Of a stretch of 64,000 bases of DNA, positions 10,019 to 19,282 are shown piece after piece (the stretch's first letter is position 1; every line of letters begins with the position of its first letter). A model generated the notes under the pieces. The model saw only the letters and a program-made list of their open reading frames with translations, had not been told where the DNA came from and did not search any database. A program made the translations under genes and the position numbers. The DNA lies in the NCBI RefSeq assembly GCF_018987265.1, contig NZ_CP076854.1, positions 1,922,001-1,986,000 on the forward strand, read 5' to 3'. The DNA is from Rhizobium sp. WYJ-E13 (lineage in GTDB: Bacteria > Pseudomonadota > Alphaproteobacteria > Rhizobiales > Rhizobiaceae).

Positions 10019-10945
10019 TTAATCCTGTCCGCCCTGCTGCCATTTGCGGCGTTGCAGACCGAAGAAACTGAACATGATGGCGCCGAGCAGGAAGGGTATC
10101 ATCGCGACGGCGATGGCCGCCCCCTCGCCGAGCTGCCCGCCCGGAATGCCGCGCTGGAAGGAGAGGGTCGCCATCAGATGCGTGGCGTTGACAGGCCCGC
10201 CCTTGGTCAGCACGTAGATCAGCTGGAAATCCGTGAAGGTGAAGAGCACCGAGAAGGTCATGACGACGGCGATGATCGGCGTCAGCATCGGTAGCGTCAC
10301 ATAGCGGAAGCGCTGCCAGCTCGTCGCGCCGTCGAGCGAGGCTGCCTCCTGCAGCGAGGCCGGAATGGTCTGCAGGCCGGCAAGCAGCGAGATCGCGACG
10401 AAGGGAATGCCGCGCCAGACATTGGCGACGATGACCGAAATGCGGGCATTCGTGGGATCGCCGAGGAAGTTGATCGGCGCGCTGATCAGCCCGAGCTTCA
10501 TCAGCGACCAGGAGACGATCGAGAACTGGGAATCGTAGATCCACCAGAAGGCCAGCGCCGAAAGCACTGTCGGCACCACCCAGGGCAAGAGCACGATCGC
10601 CCGGAAGAAGGATTTGAACGGAAGGTGCTGGTTCAGCAGCAGCGCCAGCCAGAGGCCGAGCGCGAATTTCAGAGCCGAGGCGATGACGGTGTAGAGAATG
10701 GTGTTGAAGACCGACAGCCAGAAGACCGCGTCGTCTGCCAGGAACTGATAGTTCTCCAGGCCGATGAAGATGCCGTCCCGGCCGATCCGCGTATCGGTGA
10801 AGCCAAGCCAGACGCCGAGTCCCAGGGGATAGGTGAGGAAGCAGACGAGAAATACCGCGGCCGGCAGCATGAAGAGGAAGCCGAGCACATTGTTATTCTG
10901 CAGGAGCGAGGGGCCGCGCGTATCCCCGGATTTCAAGGTCGACAT
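10019..10945 (-). CDS. ABC sugar-type importer, inner-membrane permease (MalF-like)
   Basis: 308 residues from ATG 10945, which has GGAGA upstream; a longer frame to 11278 would run through the intergenic hairpin and into the binding-protein gene and is rejected. Six membrane helices are visible, with the EAA motif EAASLDGATSWQRFRYVTLP. It pairs with the MalG-like permease encoded next. The gene follows the solute-binding protein after an 80-nt gap that holds a 12-bp hairpin. Confidence 0.92.
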   Translation of the reverse strand: MSTLKSGDTRGPSLLQNNNVLGFLFMLPAAVFLVCFLTYPLGLGVWLGFTDTRIGRDGIFIGLENYQFLADDAVFWLSVFNTILYTVIASALKFALGLWLALLLNQHLPFKSFFRAIVLLPWVVPTVLSALAFWWIYDSQFSIVSWSLMKLGLISAPINFLGDPTNARISVIVANVWRGIPFVAISLLAGLQTIPASLQEAASLDGATSWQRFRYVTLPMLTPIIAVVMTFSVLFTFTDFQLIYVLTKGGPVNATHLMATLSFQRGIPGGQLGEGAAIAVAMIPFLLGAIMFSFFGLQRRKWQQGGQD

Positions 10946-10980
10946 TGCTTGTCTCCAGATTGCATTCAGTCCTTGATGAC

Positions 10981-11012
10981 ATGCGGCATGCCGGATATCG
11001 GGCATGCCGCAT
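10981..11012 (-). other. Intercistronic hairpin after the binding-protein gene
   Basis: Perfect 12-bp stem (ATGCGGCATGCC at 10981-10992 with its complement at 11001-11012) and 8-nt loop, between the stop of the solute-binding protein and the start of the first permease. No U-run follows, so it is more likely an mRNA 3'-protecting structure that raises binding-protein levels than a terminator. Confidence 0.65.
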
Positions 11013-11025
11013 TTCCGGCTCTGGA

Positions 11026-12330
11026 TCAGACGCGGTAGTAGCGGTTCGCCCGGCGTTCGGCTTCCTTCATCGCATCTTCCGGCGACTTCTGGCCGGTGAC
11101 GGCGGCGGCGTACATATCGACCAGCACGTAATCGGCCATGGTCGCGGCCGAGGCGTAGCCGAGCGGGCCGGCATAACCATTCGGGCGAAGCTTTTCCGAG
11201 GCGCGCGCATAGGGTGCGTGGACCGGATCGGCAGTCCAGATCGGGTTCTTGGCGAAGGCCTTGAGGGGCTGGCAGCAATAGGCGCTGGAGCCCTGGATCC
11301 AGGCATTCATCTGGTCAGCTTCCATCATGAACTTGATGTAGGCCTTGGCGGCTTCCGGATATTTGCTGTGCTTGAAGAGCAGCAGCGAGCTCGTCTGGCA
11401 AAGCTCGACGCTCTTGCCGACCGGCCCGATCGGGAAGTTCGTCGTGCGTATGTCCTTGGCGATCTCGGCGAGCTTAGGATCGTTCTTGGCCGTGTAATAG
11501 ACTGAGACGCCGTTGGCGATCAGCGATACCTGGCCGGCCAGGAAGGCGCGGTTGTTGTTGACGTCCTGCCAGCTTTCCGTGCCCGGAATGAAGGTCGCGT
11601 AGAGCTCCTTGGCATAGTTGATCGAAGCCAGCGTCTCGGGGCTGTTGATCGTCACCGTCCCGCCTTCGTCGACCATCTTGCCGCCATGGCTCCAGAGCAG
11701 CCAATGGGCGTAGTTGTTGCCGTCGCCGACGGCCTTGCCATGCGGGAAGCCGGCGGGCGTGCCCTTTGCCTTCATCGCCTTGCAAAGCTCGAGGAACCCT
11801 GCGGTATCGTTCGGGAATTCGTTGAAACCGGCGGCCTTCACATGGCTGTCGCGATAGACGACGGCATTGCCGATCGCCGTCAGCGGCATGGCGATGAACT
11901 TGTCATCGCGTGTGGCGTAGCCTTTCACGCCGTCGTACCAACCCTCGTACTTGTTGCCGAGATAGTTGCCGAGTTCGGTAAGATCGACCAGCTTGTCCGG
12001 ATATTGGTGCGCGTCGTCGAACCAGCACATGATGAGGTCGGGGCCGGAGCCGACATTGGCGGCAACGGCCGCCTTCGGGCGGATATCTTCCCAGCTCTCC
12101 TTGTCGATGCGCACTTCCACGCCTGTGGCTTCGGTGAACTTCTTGGTATTGGCGATCCAGGCATCCTCATCGCCCTTCACGAAAGGCGTCCAGCGCAGCA
12201 GGCGCAGGCTGGCGCCGCTTTCCGGCGTGTAGATCGGTTCGGCCTGCGCAAAGGATGGCTTGATGCCGAGGCCGGCGACACCGGCAACGGCTGCCGATGC
12301 AGCAAGAAATTCACGTCTCTTGATCGTCAT
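11026..12330 (-). CDS. ABC sugar-type solute-binding protein with Tat-like signal
   Basis: 434 residues, extracellular solute-binding protein family 1. The start at 12330 (MTIKRREFLAA) has AGGAGGAATCTC directly upstream; the in-frame ATG five codons earlier overlaps that site. The KRREFL sequence followed by a hydrophobic stretch and PSFAQA is a likely Tat export signal. The mature part has the usual family elements (SGPDLIMCW, YATRDDKFIAMPL, NNRAFLAGQVSL). It captures the substrate of the tetronate operon in the periplasm. The true ligand needs a binding assay. Confidence 0.92.
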   Translation of the reverse strand: MTIKRREFLAASAAVAGVAGLGIKPSFAQAEPIYTPESGASLRLLRWTPFVKGDEDAWIANTKKFTEATGVEVRIDKESWEDIRPKAAVAANVGSGPDLIMCWFDDAHQYPDKLVDLTELGNYLGNKYEGWYDGVKGYATRDDKFIAMPLTAIGNAVVYRDSHVKAAGFNEFPNDTAGFLELCKAMKAKGTPAGFPHGKAVGDGNNYAHWLLWSHGGKMVDEGGTVTINSPETLASINYAKELYATFIPGTESWQDVNNNRAFLAGQVSLIANGVSVYYTAKNDPKLAEIAKDIRTTNFPIGPVGKSVELCQTSSLLLFKHSKYPEAAKAYIKFMMEADQMNAWIQGSSAYCCQPLKAFAKNPIWTADPVHAPYARASEKLRPNGYAGPLGYASAATMADYVLVDMYAAAVTGQKSPEDAMKEAERRANRYYRV

Positions 12331-12486
12331 GAGATTCCTCCTCATTGAAACAGCGGGAGTAATTCTCCGGCATTCACCTCCCGCTTGGTGAACGACGGCC
12401 TGGCACTTCCGGGAGCGCGAGCTCCGGCTATGCTTGCGCTCCGGCGGTCGTGAAGACTCCTCCTCTCCCTGCGCCGCCGGATGGCG

Positions 12487-13554
12487 TCAGTCGGTCAATC
12501 TCATGCCGCCTTCGGCGTCGAAGAGATGAACATGCTTGGCGTCGATCGTTACACGGATCGCTTCGCCCGGGCGGGCATCGATACGCTCGCGGAAGACGCA
12601 ACTGACCTCGCTGCCGCCGAGACGGACGGTCAGATGCGTCTCGTAGCCCGTCGGCTCGATCACCACGATTTCGGCCGGCAGGCCGTTGGGGTCGAGCGAG
12701 ATATATTCGGGACGCAGCCCGTACACGAGCTCGCGGCCCACCGCACTTGCCGGCGGATTGGCGACCGGCAGCCGGGTGCCGTTCGCCGCGACGAACTGCG
12801 TGACATTTTCGGGATCGAGCCGGCCATGGATCATGTTCATCGCCGGCGAACCGATGAAGCCGCCGACGAAGAGATTGGCGGGACGGTCGTAAAGCTCAAG
12901 CGGCGAACCGATCTGCTCGACGATGCCGTCATGCATGACGACGATCTTGTCAGCCATCGTCATCGCCTCGATCTGGTCATGGGTGACGTAGACGGTCGTC
13001 GTCTGCAGGCGCTGATGCAATTCCTTGATCTCGGCGCGCATGGCGACGCGCAGCTTCGCATCGAGGTTGGAGAGCGGCTCGTCGAACAGGAAGACTTCAG
13101 GATCGCGCACGATGGCGCGGCCCATGGCGACGCGCTGGCGCTGGCCGCCGGACAGCTGGCGCGGATAGCGGTCGAGCAGCTTGTCGAGGCCGAGGATGCC
13201 GGCGGCATATTTCACCCGCTTTTCGGCTTCTGCCTTCGGCGCCTTGTTGAGCATGAGCGAAAAGCCCATGTTCTGCTCTACGGTCATATGTGGATAGAGC
13301 GCATAGTTCTGGAAGACCATGGCAATGTCGCGGTCCTTCGGCGGCAGCGTGTTGACGACGCGCCCGCCGATCTTGATCTCGCCGCCGGAAATATTCTCGA
13401 GCCCGGCCAGCATCCGCAGAAGCGTGGATTTGCCGCAGCCCGAGGGACCGACGAGGATGACGAATTCCCCATCGGCAATATCGATGTCCACGCCTTTGAT
13501 GACGGGGTGCGCGCCGAATGATTTCCGCACATCCGCGAATTGAACGTTTGCCAT
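12487..13554 (-). CDS. ABC importer ATPase, MalK/UgpC type
   Basis: 355 residues. Walker A GPSGCGKST (residues 36-44), Q-loop in VFQNYALYPHM, signature LSGGQRQR, Walker B VFLFDEP and switch His in VYVTHDQ. The C-terminal ~120 residues are the TOBE/regulatory domain found in MalK/UgpC proteins (VYGLRPEYISL). It energises the two permeases encoded downstream. The gene sits between the SDR and binding-protein genes; the 156-nt gap to the latter has a 7-bp GGAGCGC/GCGCTCC inverted repeat. Confidence 0.93.
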   Translation of the reverse strand: MANVQFADVRKSFGAHPVIKGVDIDIADGEFVILVGPSGCGKSTLLRMLAGLENISGGEIKIGGRVVNTLPPKDRDIAMVFQNYALYPHMTVEQNMGFSLMLNKAPKAEAEKRVKYAAGILGLDKLLDRYPRQLSGGQRQRVAMGRAIVRDPEVFLFDEPLSNLDAKLRVAMRAEIKELHQRLQTTTVYVTHDQIEAMTMADKIVVMHDGIVEQIGSPLELYDRPANLFVGGFIGSPAMNMIHGRLDPENVTQFVAANGTRLPVANPPASAVGRELVYGLRPEYISLDPNGLPAEIVVIEPTGYETHLTVRLGGSEVSCVFRERIDARPGEAIRVTIDAKHVHLFDAEGGMRLTD

Positions 13555-13629
13555 ACTCCTCCTCCCAGATCATGAGCTTTGCGCAAGCACTGTATCTATG
13601 TCGTTTTCGACCGGCGGCAGCCCGCCTTC

Positions 13630-14403
13630 TCACCCCCGCCCGACAAAAGGCATCGTCGTCGCCATGACCGTCATGGTCAGCACGTTGGCGCTGAGCGGCA
13701 GGCCCGTCATGTAGACGACTGCATCGGCAATATGGGCCGGATCGATCGTCGCCTCGGCAGCGATGCTGCCGTTCGCCTGCAGCGCGCCGGCCGCAATCCT
13801 CGTCGTCATGTCGCTTGCGGCATTACCGATATCGATCTGGCCGCAGGCGATATCGAAGTCGCGCCCGTCGAGAGCGGTGGATTTGGTCAGCCCCGTGATG
13901 GCGTGCTTCGTCGCCGTGTAAGGAGCGGAATTCGGACGGGGCGTGGTGGCCGAGACGGAGCCGTTGTTGATGATGCGACCGCCGCGTGGGCTCTGGCTCT
14001 TCATCAGCCGGAAAGCCTGCTGAGTGCAGAGAAAAGCGCCAGTGAGATTGGCCGCGACGATGGCGTTCCACTGCTCGAACGAAACCTCCTCCAGCGCCAC
14101 GCCCGGCACGGTGACGCCGGCATTGTTGACCAGGAGATCGAGCCGCCCGTATTTTTCCGCGATCACATCGAAGAGCGCGCGGACCGAGTCGGGATTGCCG
14201 ACATCGGCGGAGACCGCGAGGAACTGCGCGCCGGTTTCGCCGCCAAGCTCGCTCGCTGCCTTTTCAAGCACGTCAGTCCGCCGTCCAGAAATGACGACCG
14301 TGTAGCCGGCGGCGCCGAGTCCTCGCGATATGGCACGCCCGACGCCGGTGCCACCGCCGGTGACAAGCGCAATCCTTGTCTTTCCGCTGGCCGATATGCT
14401 CAT
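13630..14403 (-). CDS. Short-chain dehydrogenase/reductase (SDR)
   Basis: 257 residues of a classical SDR: cofactor motif [13 protein letters not shown], a Ser in [10 protein letters not shown] and the active-site YTATK (Tyr-x3-Lys). Its ATG overlaps the denD stop by 4 nt, so it is translationally coupled to the tetronate enzymes. It is not part of the published LtnD/DenD/OtnIKC route. It may oxidise an additional four-carbon polyol or aldonate entering the same pathway; substrate unknown. Confidence 0.88.
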   Translation of the reverse strand: MSISASGKTRIALVTGGGTGVGRAISRGLGAAGYTVVISGRRTDVLEKAASELGGETGAQFLAVSADVGNPDSVRALFDVIAEKYGRLDLLVNNAGVTVPGVALEEVSFEQWNAIVAANLTGAFLCTQQAFRLMKSQSPRGGRIINNGSVSATTPRPNSAPYTATKHAITGLTKSTALDGRDFDIACGQIDIGNAASDMTTRIAAGALQANGSIAAEATIDPAHIADAVVYMTGLPLSANVLTMTVMATTMPFVGRG

Positions 14404-15386
14404 GCGATCCTCCCGTCGAGTTCATCCTCGATATGGACTTTCAGAATCTCGTCGAAGCTCGTCTCCGCCTTGAAGCCGAGCGAGGAGGCTCTCTGCGCAT
14501 CGAACCGGGTCGGCCAGCCGGCGACGATGCGTTCGATGATGGGATCGGGCACGCGCTTGATGAGGGCGACTGCCTTGTCGCCGGCCACCCGGCGCAACGC
14601 TTCGATCTCCTCAGATACCAGCGCCGAGAGACCCGGCATGGTGAGGTTGCGCCGCGAGCCGATCCTTGCTGTGTCGATCGTCGCTGCATGGACGAAGAAG
14701 CCGACGGCCGCGCGCGGGCTTGCAAACCAATGCCGCACGCTGTCGTTGACCGGCAGTATGGCTTCCTTGCCGACCAGCGGCTCGCGCAGAATATTGGAAA
14801 AGAAACCCGAGGCCGCCTTGTTCGGTGCACCCGGCCGTACGCAGATCGTCGGCAAGCGAATGCCGATGCCGTCGAAAATGCCACGGCGGGAATAATCGGC
14901 AAGCAGCAGCTCGGCAATGGCCTTCTGCGTGCCATAACTTGTCAGCGGCGTGGACAAGAACTCGTCGGGAATGACCTCCGGGAACGGTATGCCGAAGACG
15001 GCGATCGAGGAGGCGAAGACGAGGCGCGGAACATAGGCGCTAGTGAGGCCGGCCTGGCGGATCGCATCGAACAGCGCGCGCGTGCCGTCGAGATTGACGG
15101 CGTAACCCTTGTCGAAATCCGCCTCCGCCTCACCGGAAACGATGGCGGCAAGATGGAAGATCAGGTCCGGCCGGCTTTCGATCAGCCTATCGGCCGTATG
15201 GGCAGCGGCAAGGTCGACCGTCATCGCCGTGGGAATTGGCCGGAGCGTTTCCGGCACCGGCGGCGGAACGGCGTCCACCAGTGTCAGACGGGCGACGGGC
15301 CTGCCGAAAACCAGCGGCTCGCGGACAATTCTTTCGACCAGCTTGCGGCCGATCATGCCTGCCGCACCCAAAATCATCACATGCAT
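14400..15386 (-). CDS. denD: D-erythronate dehydrogenase (NAD-dependent epimerase/dehydratase family)
   Basis: 328 residues from ATG 15386 ([15 protein letters not shown]), with GGAGGAGC upstream. It has the GxxGxxG nucleotide motif, catalytic SYGTQK (Tyr-x3-Lys) and the extended-SDR layout. DenD is known to oxidise D-erythronate at C2 to 2-dehydrotetronate. The assignment rests on strong family resemblance and on the neighbours otnI, otnC, otnK and ltnD, which supply the rest of the route. A 127-nt gap separates it from otnI, and its stop overlaps the SDR start. Confidence 0.85.
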   Translation of the reverse strand: MHVMILGAAGMIGRKLVERIVREPLVFGRPVARLTLVDAVPPPVPETLRPIPTAMTVDLAAAHTADRLIESRPDLIFHLAAIVSGEAEADFDKGYAVNLDGTRALFDAIRQAGLTSAYVPRLVFASSIAVFGIPFPEVIPDEFLSTPLTSYGTQKAIAELLLADYSRRGIFDGIGIRLPTICVRPGAPNKAASGFFSNILREPLVGKEAILPVNDSVRHWFASPRAAVGFFVHAATIDTARIGSRRNLTMPGLSALVSEEIEALRRVAGDKAVALIKRVPDPIIERIVAGWPTRFDAQRASSLGFKAETSFDEILKVHIEDELDGRIA

Positions 15387-15513
15387 GTCGGCTGCTCCTC
15401 CATCGCCGTCAGTCTTCACTTTGGTCGAGAAAGCTTCCGTGCCGCCCCGAAATCCGTCCAGCCTCCTCATTTCGATTCCGAGCGATCGTCATGCAGAGCA
15501 TGTCGTCGTCGCC

Positions 15514-16278
15514 TTACCGATAGTCCTTCAACCATCGCAGGCCCGCGTCCGTAGAAGTGGCCGGCCGATACTCGGCCCCTATGGGGCGGTCATAGCCCAG
15601 CTCTTCCAAGAGACGGAGGATGTACCTGTAATCGATCTCCCCATGATCCGGTTCCCGCCGGTCTGGAACCGAAGCGATCTGTATATGGCCGATGGAATTC
15701 AGAGACCATTGCAACCTGCGGGTCAAGTCGCCTTGCATGATCTGTAGATGGTAGCAATCGAACATCAGTTTGATATTCGTCGCCCCGACTGCGGCGATGA
15801 TTTCCAACGCTTGTTCGGATGTTTGCAAAAAATAGCCTGGCGCGTCGTGATGGTTCAGCGGTTCGATCAGGATATTGACCCCAGTCTCAGCGGCGCGTTC
15901 ACAAGCATGTTTGAGGTTGGCAATGAACGTTGCCCGTGCCGCCTCGCCGGAGGCTTTGCCGGCCATGACATGCACGGTGAGCGTCCCCGTAGCGTCGGCA
16001 TAATCGATTGCCTGTTCGATCGCGTGTCGCGCTTCCTCCTCGCGCCCGGGAATGGCGGCAAGCCCGTTGTCTCCGGCCGCCACATTGCCTCGAATGGTGT
16101 TGAGACCAAGCATGGTGAGCCCGGTCTCCGCCAGCGCCGCTTGTACCCTCTCGACCGGAACGTCATAGGGATAGTGGCATTCGACCGCGTCAAAACCTGC
16201 GGCTTTGGCGGCGCGGATGGCGTCGGGAAGCTGCAGTTCCTGCCAGAGAAAGCCAAGATTGGCGGAAAACATTGTCAT
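15514..16278 (-). CDS. otnI: 2-oxo-tetronate isomerase
   Basis: 254 residues of the hydroxypyruvate-isomerase-like TIM-barrel family. It starts at ATG 16278, 1 nt after the otnC stop. Metal-binding acidic residues lie in ILIEPLNHHDAPGYFL and in IGAEYRPA near the end. OtnI is known to isomerise 2-dehydrotetronate to 3-dehydrotetronate, the step between the dehydrogenases and the kinase. The context with otnC, otnK and denD favours this over hydroxypyruvate isomerase (hyi), to which it is closely related. Confidence 0.87.
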   Translation of the reverse strand: MTMFSANLGFLWQELQLPDAIRAAKAAGFDAVECHYPYDVPVERVQAALAETGLTMLGLNTIRGNVAAGDNGLAAIPGREEEARHAIEQAIDYADATGTLTVHVMAGKASGEAARATFIANLKHACERAAETGVNILIEPLNHHDAPGYFLQTSEQALEIIAAVGATNIKLMFDCYHLQIMQGDLTRRLQWSLNSIGHIQIASVPDRREPDHGEIDYRYILRLLEELGYDRPIGAEYRPATSTDAGLRWLKDYR

Positions 16279-16279
16279 T

Positions 16280-16930
16280 TCAGTCCCACTCCACATCATA
16301 GGTGTGGAGAATTTGGCCAATCTGGACTGCGCTCAGGAGCGAGGGATTGGCGCTACGTGTCAGCAGGGCGAGTTTTGCCGTCTCCTCCAGCTCCTCGATC
16401 GCATAGACCGCCGCCTCGAGATCTTTGCCGGCCACGACCGGGCCGTGGGCGGCGAGCATTACCGCACTGCGCCTGCCGGCAAGCCCACGGATCGCATCGC
16501 CCATTCCCGGGTCGCCCGGCATGAAGTAAGGTAGCAACGTCACCTTTCCGAGCTTCATGACGGAATATGCGGTGAGCGGCGGCAACAAATTCTCCGGATC
16601 GACGTCCGGCAGAAGTGACAGCGCCACGCAATGGCTGCAATGCAGATGCACCACGGCGCCGGTTTTACCCGATCGGGTTTCGTAGAAGGCGGAATGCAAC
16701 GGCATTTCCTTGGTCGGCTTGTCGCCGCCGACTTGCCGCCCATCCACCTCAAGGCAGGATAGCTTTGCTGGGTCGAGCCGCCCAAAGGAACTGCCAGTCG
16801 GCGTCACCAGAAGCCGGCCGTCGGAAAGCCGCGCAGAGATATTACCCGATGAACCGGCCGTCAGGCCCCTGTCAAAGAGCGACTTGGCCATGAAGCAGAT
16901 TTCGTCCCTCAGCCGCGCTTCTTCGCTCAT
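16280..16930 (-). CDS. otnC: 3-oxo-tetronate 4-phosphate decarboxylase (class II aldolase fold)
   Basis: 216 residues, aldolase class II/adducin family. Visible metal and catalytic residues: Glu in EMPLHSAFY, His pair in VVHLHCSHC and His in LAAHGPVVAG. Family knowledge: OtnC decarboxylates 3-dehydro-4-phosphotetronate to dihydroxyacetone phosphate. The ATG overlaps the otnK stop by 4 nt, and otnI starts 1 nt after its own stop, so the three are tightly coupled. Confidence 0.9.
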   Translation of the reverse strand: MSEEARLRDEICFMAKSLFDRGLTAGSSGNISARLSDGRLLVTPTGSSFGRLDPAKLSCLEVDGRQVGGDKPTKEMPLHSAFYETRSGKTGAVVHLHCSHCVALSLLPDVDPENLLPPLTAYSVMKLGKVTLLPYFMPGDPGMGDAIRGLAGRRSAVMLAAHGPVVAGKDLEAAVYAIEELEETAKLALLTRSANPSLLSAVQIGQILHTYDVEWD

Positions 16931-18201
16931 GCGGCCTCCAGCAGTTTGAAGGCATCCTCGAAGAACGTCTCGCCGCCGAAATTGCCGGATTTCAGCGCAA
17001 GCGCGACCCGCTCACCCTTCACCTTCGCGAAGATCCAGGGAACACCGGCAGCAATTTCCGGGCCGATTTCCAGACGGGTGACACCCAGAGCTTGGGTAAT
17101 CGCACCGGACGTCTCGCCGCCAGCGGCGACAAACCGGCGGATGCCGAGCCCAAACGCTTCACGGGCGAGGTTGGCGAGAGCAGTCTCGACGACTGTGCTT
17201 GCCTTTTCCAAACCGAGCCTTTCTTGTGCCTGGCGTACATCCTGCGGCTCTGCCGTGGCGTAGATGAGCTTCGGGACATCGGAAGGCTGCCGCTGCAACC
17301 ATTCCCGTGCCGGCCCTACTCCCCTTTCGGCGAGCGCCACGAGATCGAGGCGGAGACTGGCGCATTGCCCCAGGTAGTAAGCGACCTGACTTCGGGTCAT
17401 TGCCGAACAACTTCCCGACAGCACGACCTGCCCCCCGTTCACCTTGGTGCTAGCGCGCCGCGCGGCGGGGGCCGCTACAAGCCCCTGTTCGACATAGTAG
17501 CGGGGAAGCTGACCCGCCACCGCGCTGCCGCCCGTCACAAGCGACATGTCGGCCGTGGCGGCTGCAATCGTGCGCAGATCCTCGTCGCAAACGGCATCGA
17601 CGACAACGTGGCGCACGGCTTCTTCGGCAAGGCTCCGTAATCTTTCCTTCAGCGCTTCCGGGCCTTGTAAGACGGTGTGGCGATTGGCAAGGCCGACCTT
17701 GCCTTTGACCTGGGGCGCCAAAAGCCGGATCAGGCTTGAATCGCGCATCGGCGTGAGCGGGTGATCCTTCATCGGGCTTTCCGAGAGGAGCTCCTGGCCC
17801 ACAAGGACATGGCCCATGAAGATGCTGCGGCCGTTTTCCGGGAAGGCCGGACAATAGATGGTCTGCGCGACGCAGAGCTCCGACATCAGCATTTCTGCGA
17901 CCGGTCCGATATTGCCCTCAGCCGTGCTGTCGAAAGTGGAGCAATATTTCCAGAAGAAGCGGGCTGCACCGGCATGGCGCAGCCAAGCCAAGGCCTGCCG
18001 GGCCTGTCCGACCGCGTCTGCGACAGGCGACGTGCGGGTTTTCAGGGCTATGACCTCGAAGGTTGCGGCCTCCGTTTGATCCTGATCTGTGGCCGGCACG
18101 CCAATGCGCAGCGTTACGGGCAGCCCGCTGCGCGCGAGAAGGGCAGCGAGATCCGTCGCACCCGTAAAATCATCCGCAATGCAGCCAAGTATGGTTCCCA
18201 T
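16927..18201 (-). CDS. otnK: 3-oxo-tetronate kinase (DUF1537 family)
   Basis: 424 residues. The N-terminal domain opens with the sugar-acid-binding signature IADDFTGATDLA; the C-terminal half carries the glycine-rich nucleotide-binding segments LVTGGSAVAG and AAGGETSGAI. OtnK phosphorylates 3-dehydrotetronate at O4 with ATP. It lies between ltnD and otnC and overlaps otnC by 4 nt. Full length for the family, with no sign of damage. Confidence 0.92.
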   Translation of the reverse strand: MGTILGCIADDFTGATDLAALLARSGLPVTLRIGVPATDQDQTEAATFEVIALKTRTSPVADAVGQARQALAWLRHAGAARFFWKYCSTFDSTAEGNIGPVAEMLMSELCVAQTIYCPAFPENGRSIFMGHVLVGQELLSESPMKDHPLTPMRDSSLIRLLAPQVKGKVGLANRHTVLQGPEALKERLRSLAEEAVRHVVVDAVCDEDLRTIAAATADMSLVTGGSAVAGQLPRYYVEQGLVAAPAARRASTKVNGGQVVLSGSCSAMTRSQVAYYLGQCASLRLDLVALAERGVGPAREWLQRQPSDVPKLIYATAEPQDVRQAQERLGLEKASTVVETALANLAREAFGLGIRRFVAAGGETSGAITQALGVTRLEIGPEIAAGVPWIFAKVKGERVALALKSGNFGGETFFEDAFKLLEAA

Positions 18202-18207
18202 AAGCGC

Positions 18208-19125
18208 TCACCCCTCCATGCCTGGCAGAACGACACCGCTCTTGCGCGCCAGGAACTTCGCCACAGCCGCGTCGTCTTCCAGCCCGAGCCCGTCTTCGGC
18301 AGCCTCGAGGAAAAGCTGCATTGCAGCTGCGGCAAGCGGTGTGACCGCCCCGGTCTTCCGCGCTTCCGACGTGACGATCCCCAGATCCTTGACGAAGATG
18401 TTGATCGCCGAGCGGGGGGTGTAGTCACCCTTGACGATATGTTCGCCGCGGTTTTCGAACATCCAGGAGGAGCCGGCGGAAACGCGCAGGACCTCATAGA
18501 GGGTTTTCAGGTCGATACCGTTCTTTGCCGCAAGCGTCATGGCTTCGGCAGTGGCGGCGATATGTACGCCGGCCAGAAGTTGATTTATCATCTTGACCTG
18601 CGAGCCCGCGCCCGGTCGCTCACCGAGGCGAAAGACCTTGGACGAAACGACTTCAAGCGCGGCAGAAGCTCGTGCGAATGCCTCGTTCGAACCCGATGCC
18701 ATGACGGTGATTTCTCCCGACAGCGCCCGAAGATGCCCGCCGGAGACCGGCGCATCGACGACCAGCATGCCAGCCGCGTCCAGTCTCGCGGCGATCGCAG
18801 CGCAGGCGGTCGGCGCCATGGTCGTGCATAGAAGGAAAACGGTCGAGGGCTGCGCGGTTTCAAGGGCGCCCCCCGACCCGAAAAGCACCTCCTCGACCTG
18901 CTGGTTATTGACGACATAGACAAAGACTACATCGGCCGCCTCGACTGCGATCGCCGGCGTGCTGCACGAATGCCCTCCCGCGTCACGAAAGCGCTCGAGA
19001 ACATCGGCCCGCAGGTCGCATCCGCTCACTTCAAAGCCTGCCCTGAGAAGCGAGATCGCCGCCCCCCAACCCATCGAACCCAGCCCTACGACCGCGGCGC
19101 GCCGTGTATCTCGAATAGCTTCCAT
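18208..19125 (-). CDS. ltnD: L-threonate dehydrogenase (beta-hydroxyacid dehydrogenase family)
   Basis: 305 residues from ATG 19125 (MEAIRDTRRAAVVGLGSMGWG); an upstream in-frame start would lie inside the operator region. Features are the Rossmann GLGSMG, the substrate loop VVDAPVSGG and the catalytic Lys in GSQVKMINQLL. LtnD oxidises L-threonate at C2 with NAD. It is the first gene of the operon, facing a LacI regulator. Together with denD this gives two entry points that converge on 2-dehydrotetronate. Confidence 0.9.
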   Translation of the reverse strand: MEAIRDTRRAAVVGLGSMGWGAAISLLRAGFEVSGCDLRADVLERFRDAGGHSCSTPAIAVEAADVVFVYVVNNQQVEEVLFGSGGALETAQPSTVFLLCTTMAPTACAAIAARLDAAGMLVVDAPVSGGHLRALSGEITVMASGSNEAFARASAALEVVSSKVFRLGERPGAGSQVKMINQLLAGVHIAATAEAMTLAAKNGIDLKTLYEVLRVSAGSSWMFENRGEHIVKGDYTPRSAINIFVKDLGIVTSEARKTGAVTPLAAAAMQLFLEAAEDGLGLEDDAAVAKFLARKSGVVLPGMEG

Positions 19126-19149
19126 AGTGTCGTCCACACAGACCGTTAC

Positions 19150-19194
19150 CGATACCGGTATCGATACCAAAGCCCGTGTAAAGATGATTGTCAA
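19150..19194 (-). promoter_or_regulatory. Putative ltnD promoter with palindromic LacI-type operator
   Basis: A 14-bp perfect palindrome CGATACCGGTATCG (19150-19163) overlaps a second one, GGTATCGATACC (19157-19168). On the minus strand a consensus TTGACA (19194-19189) lies upstream, so the palindromes cover the -10/start region of a promoter reading into ltnD. Even-length palindromes with a central CG are typical of LacI-family operators. The divergent LacI gene begins 115 nt away. The promoter call is by eye. Confidence 0.6.
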
Positions 19195-19282
19195 TATTGC
19201 ACCTGTTCCCCCTCGCCCACAAAAGCCGTATGACGGGCTTGCGAAGCGTTAAGCGCTCGCGGTCATCGAGGATCCTTTCGGA

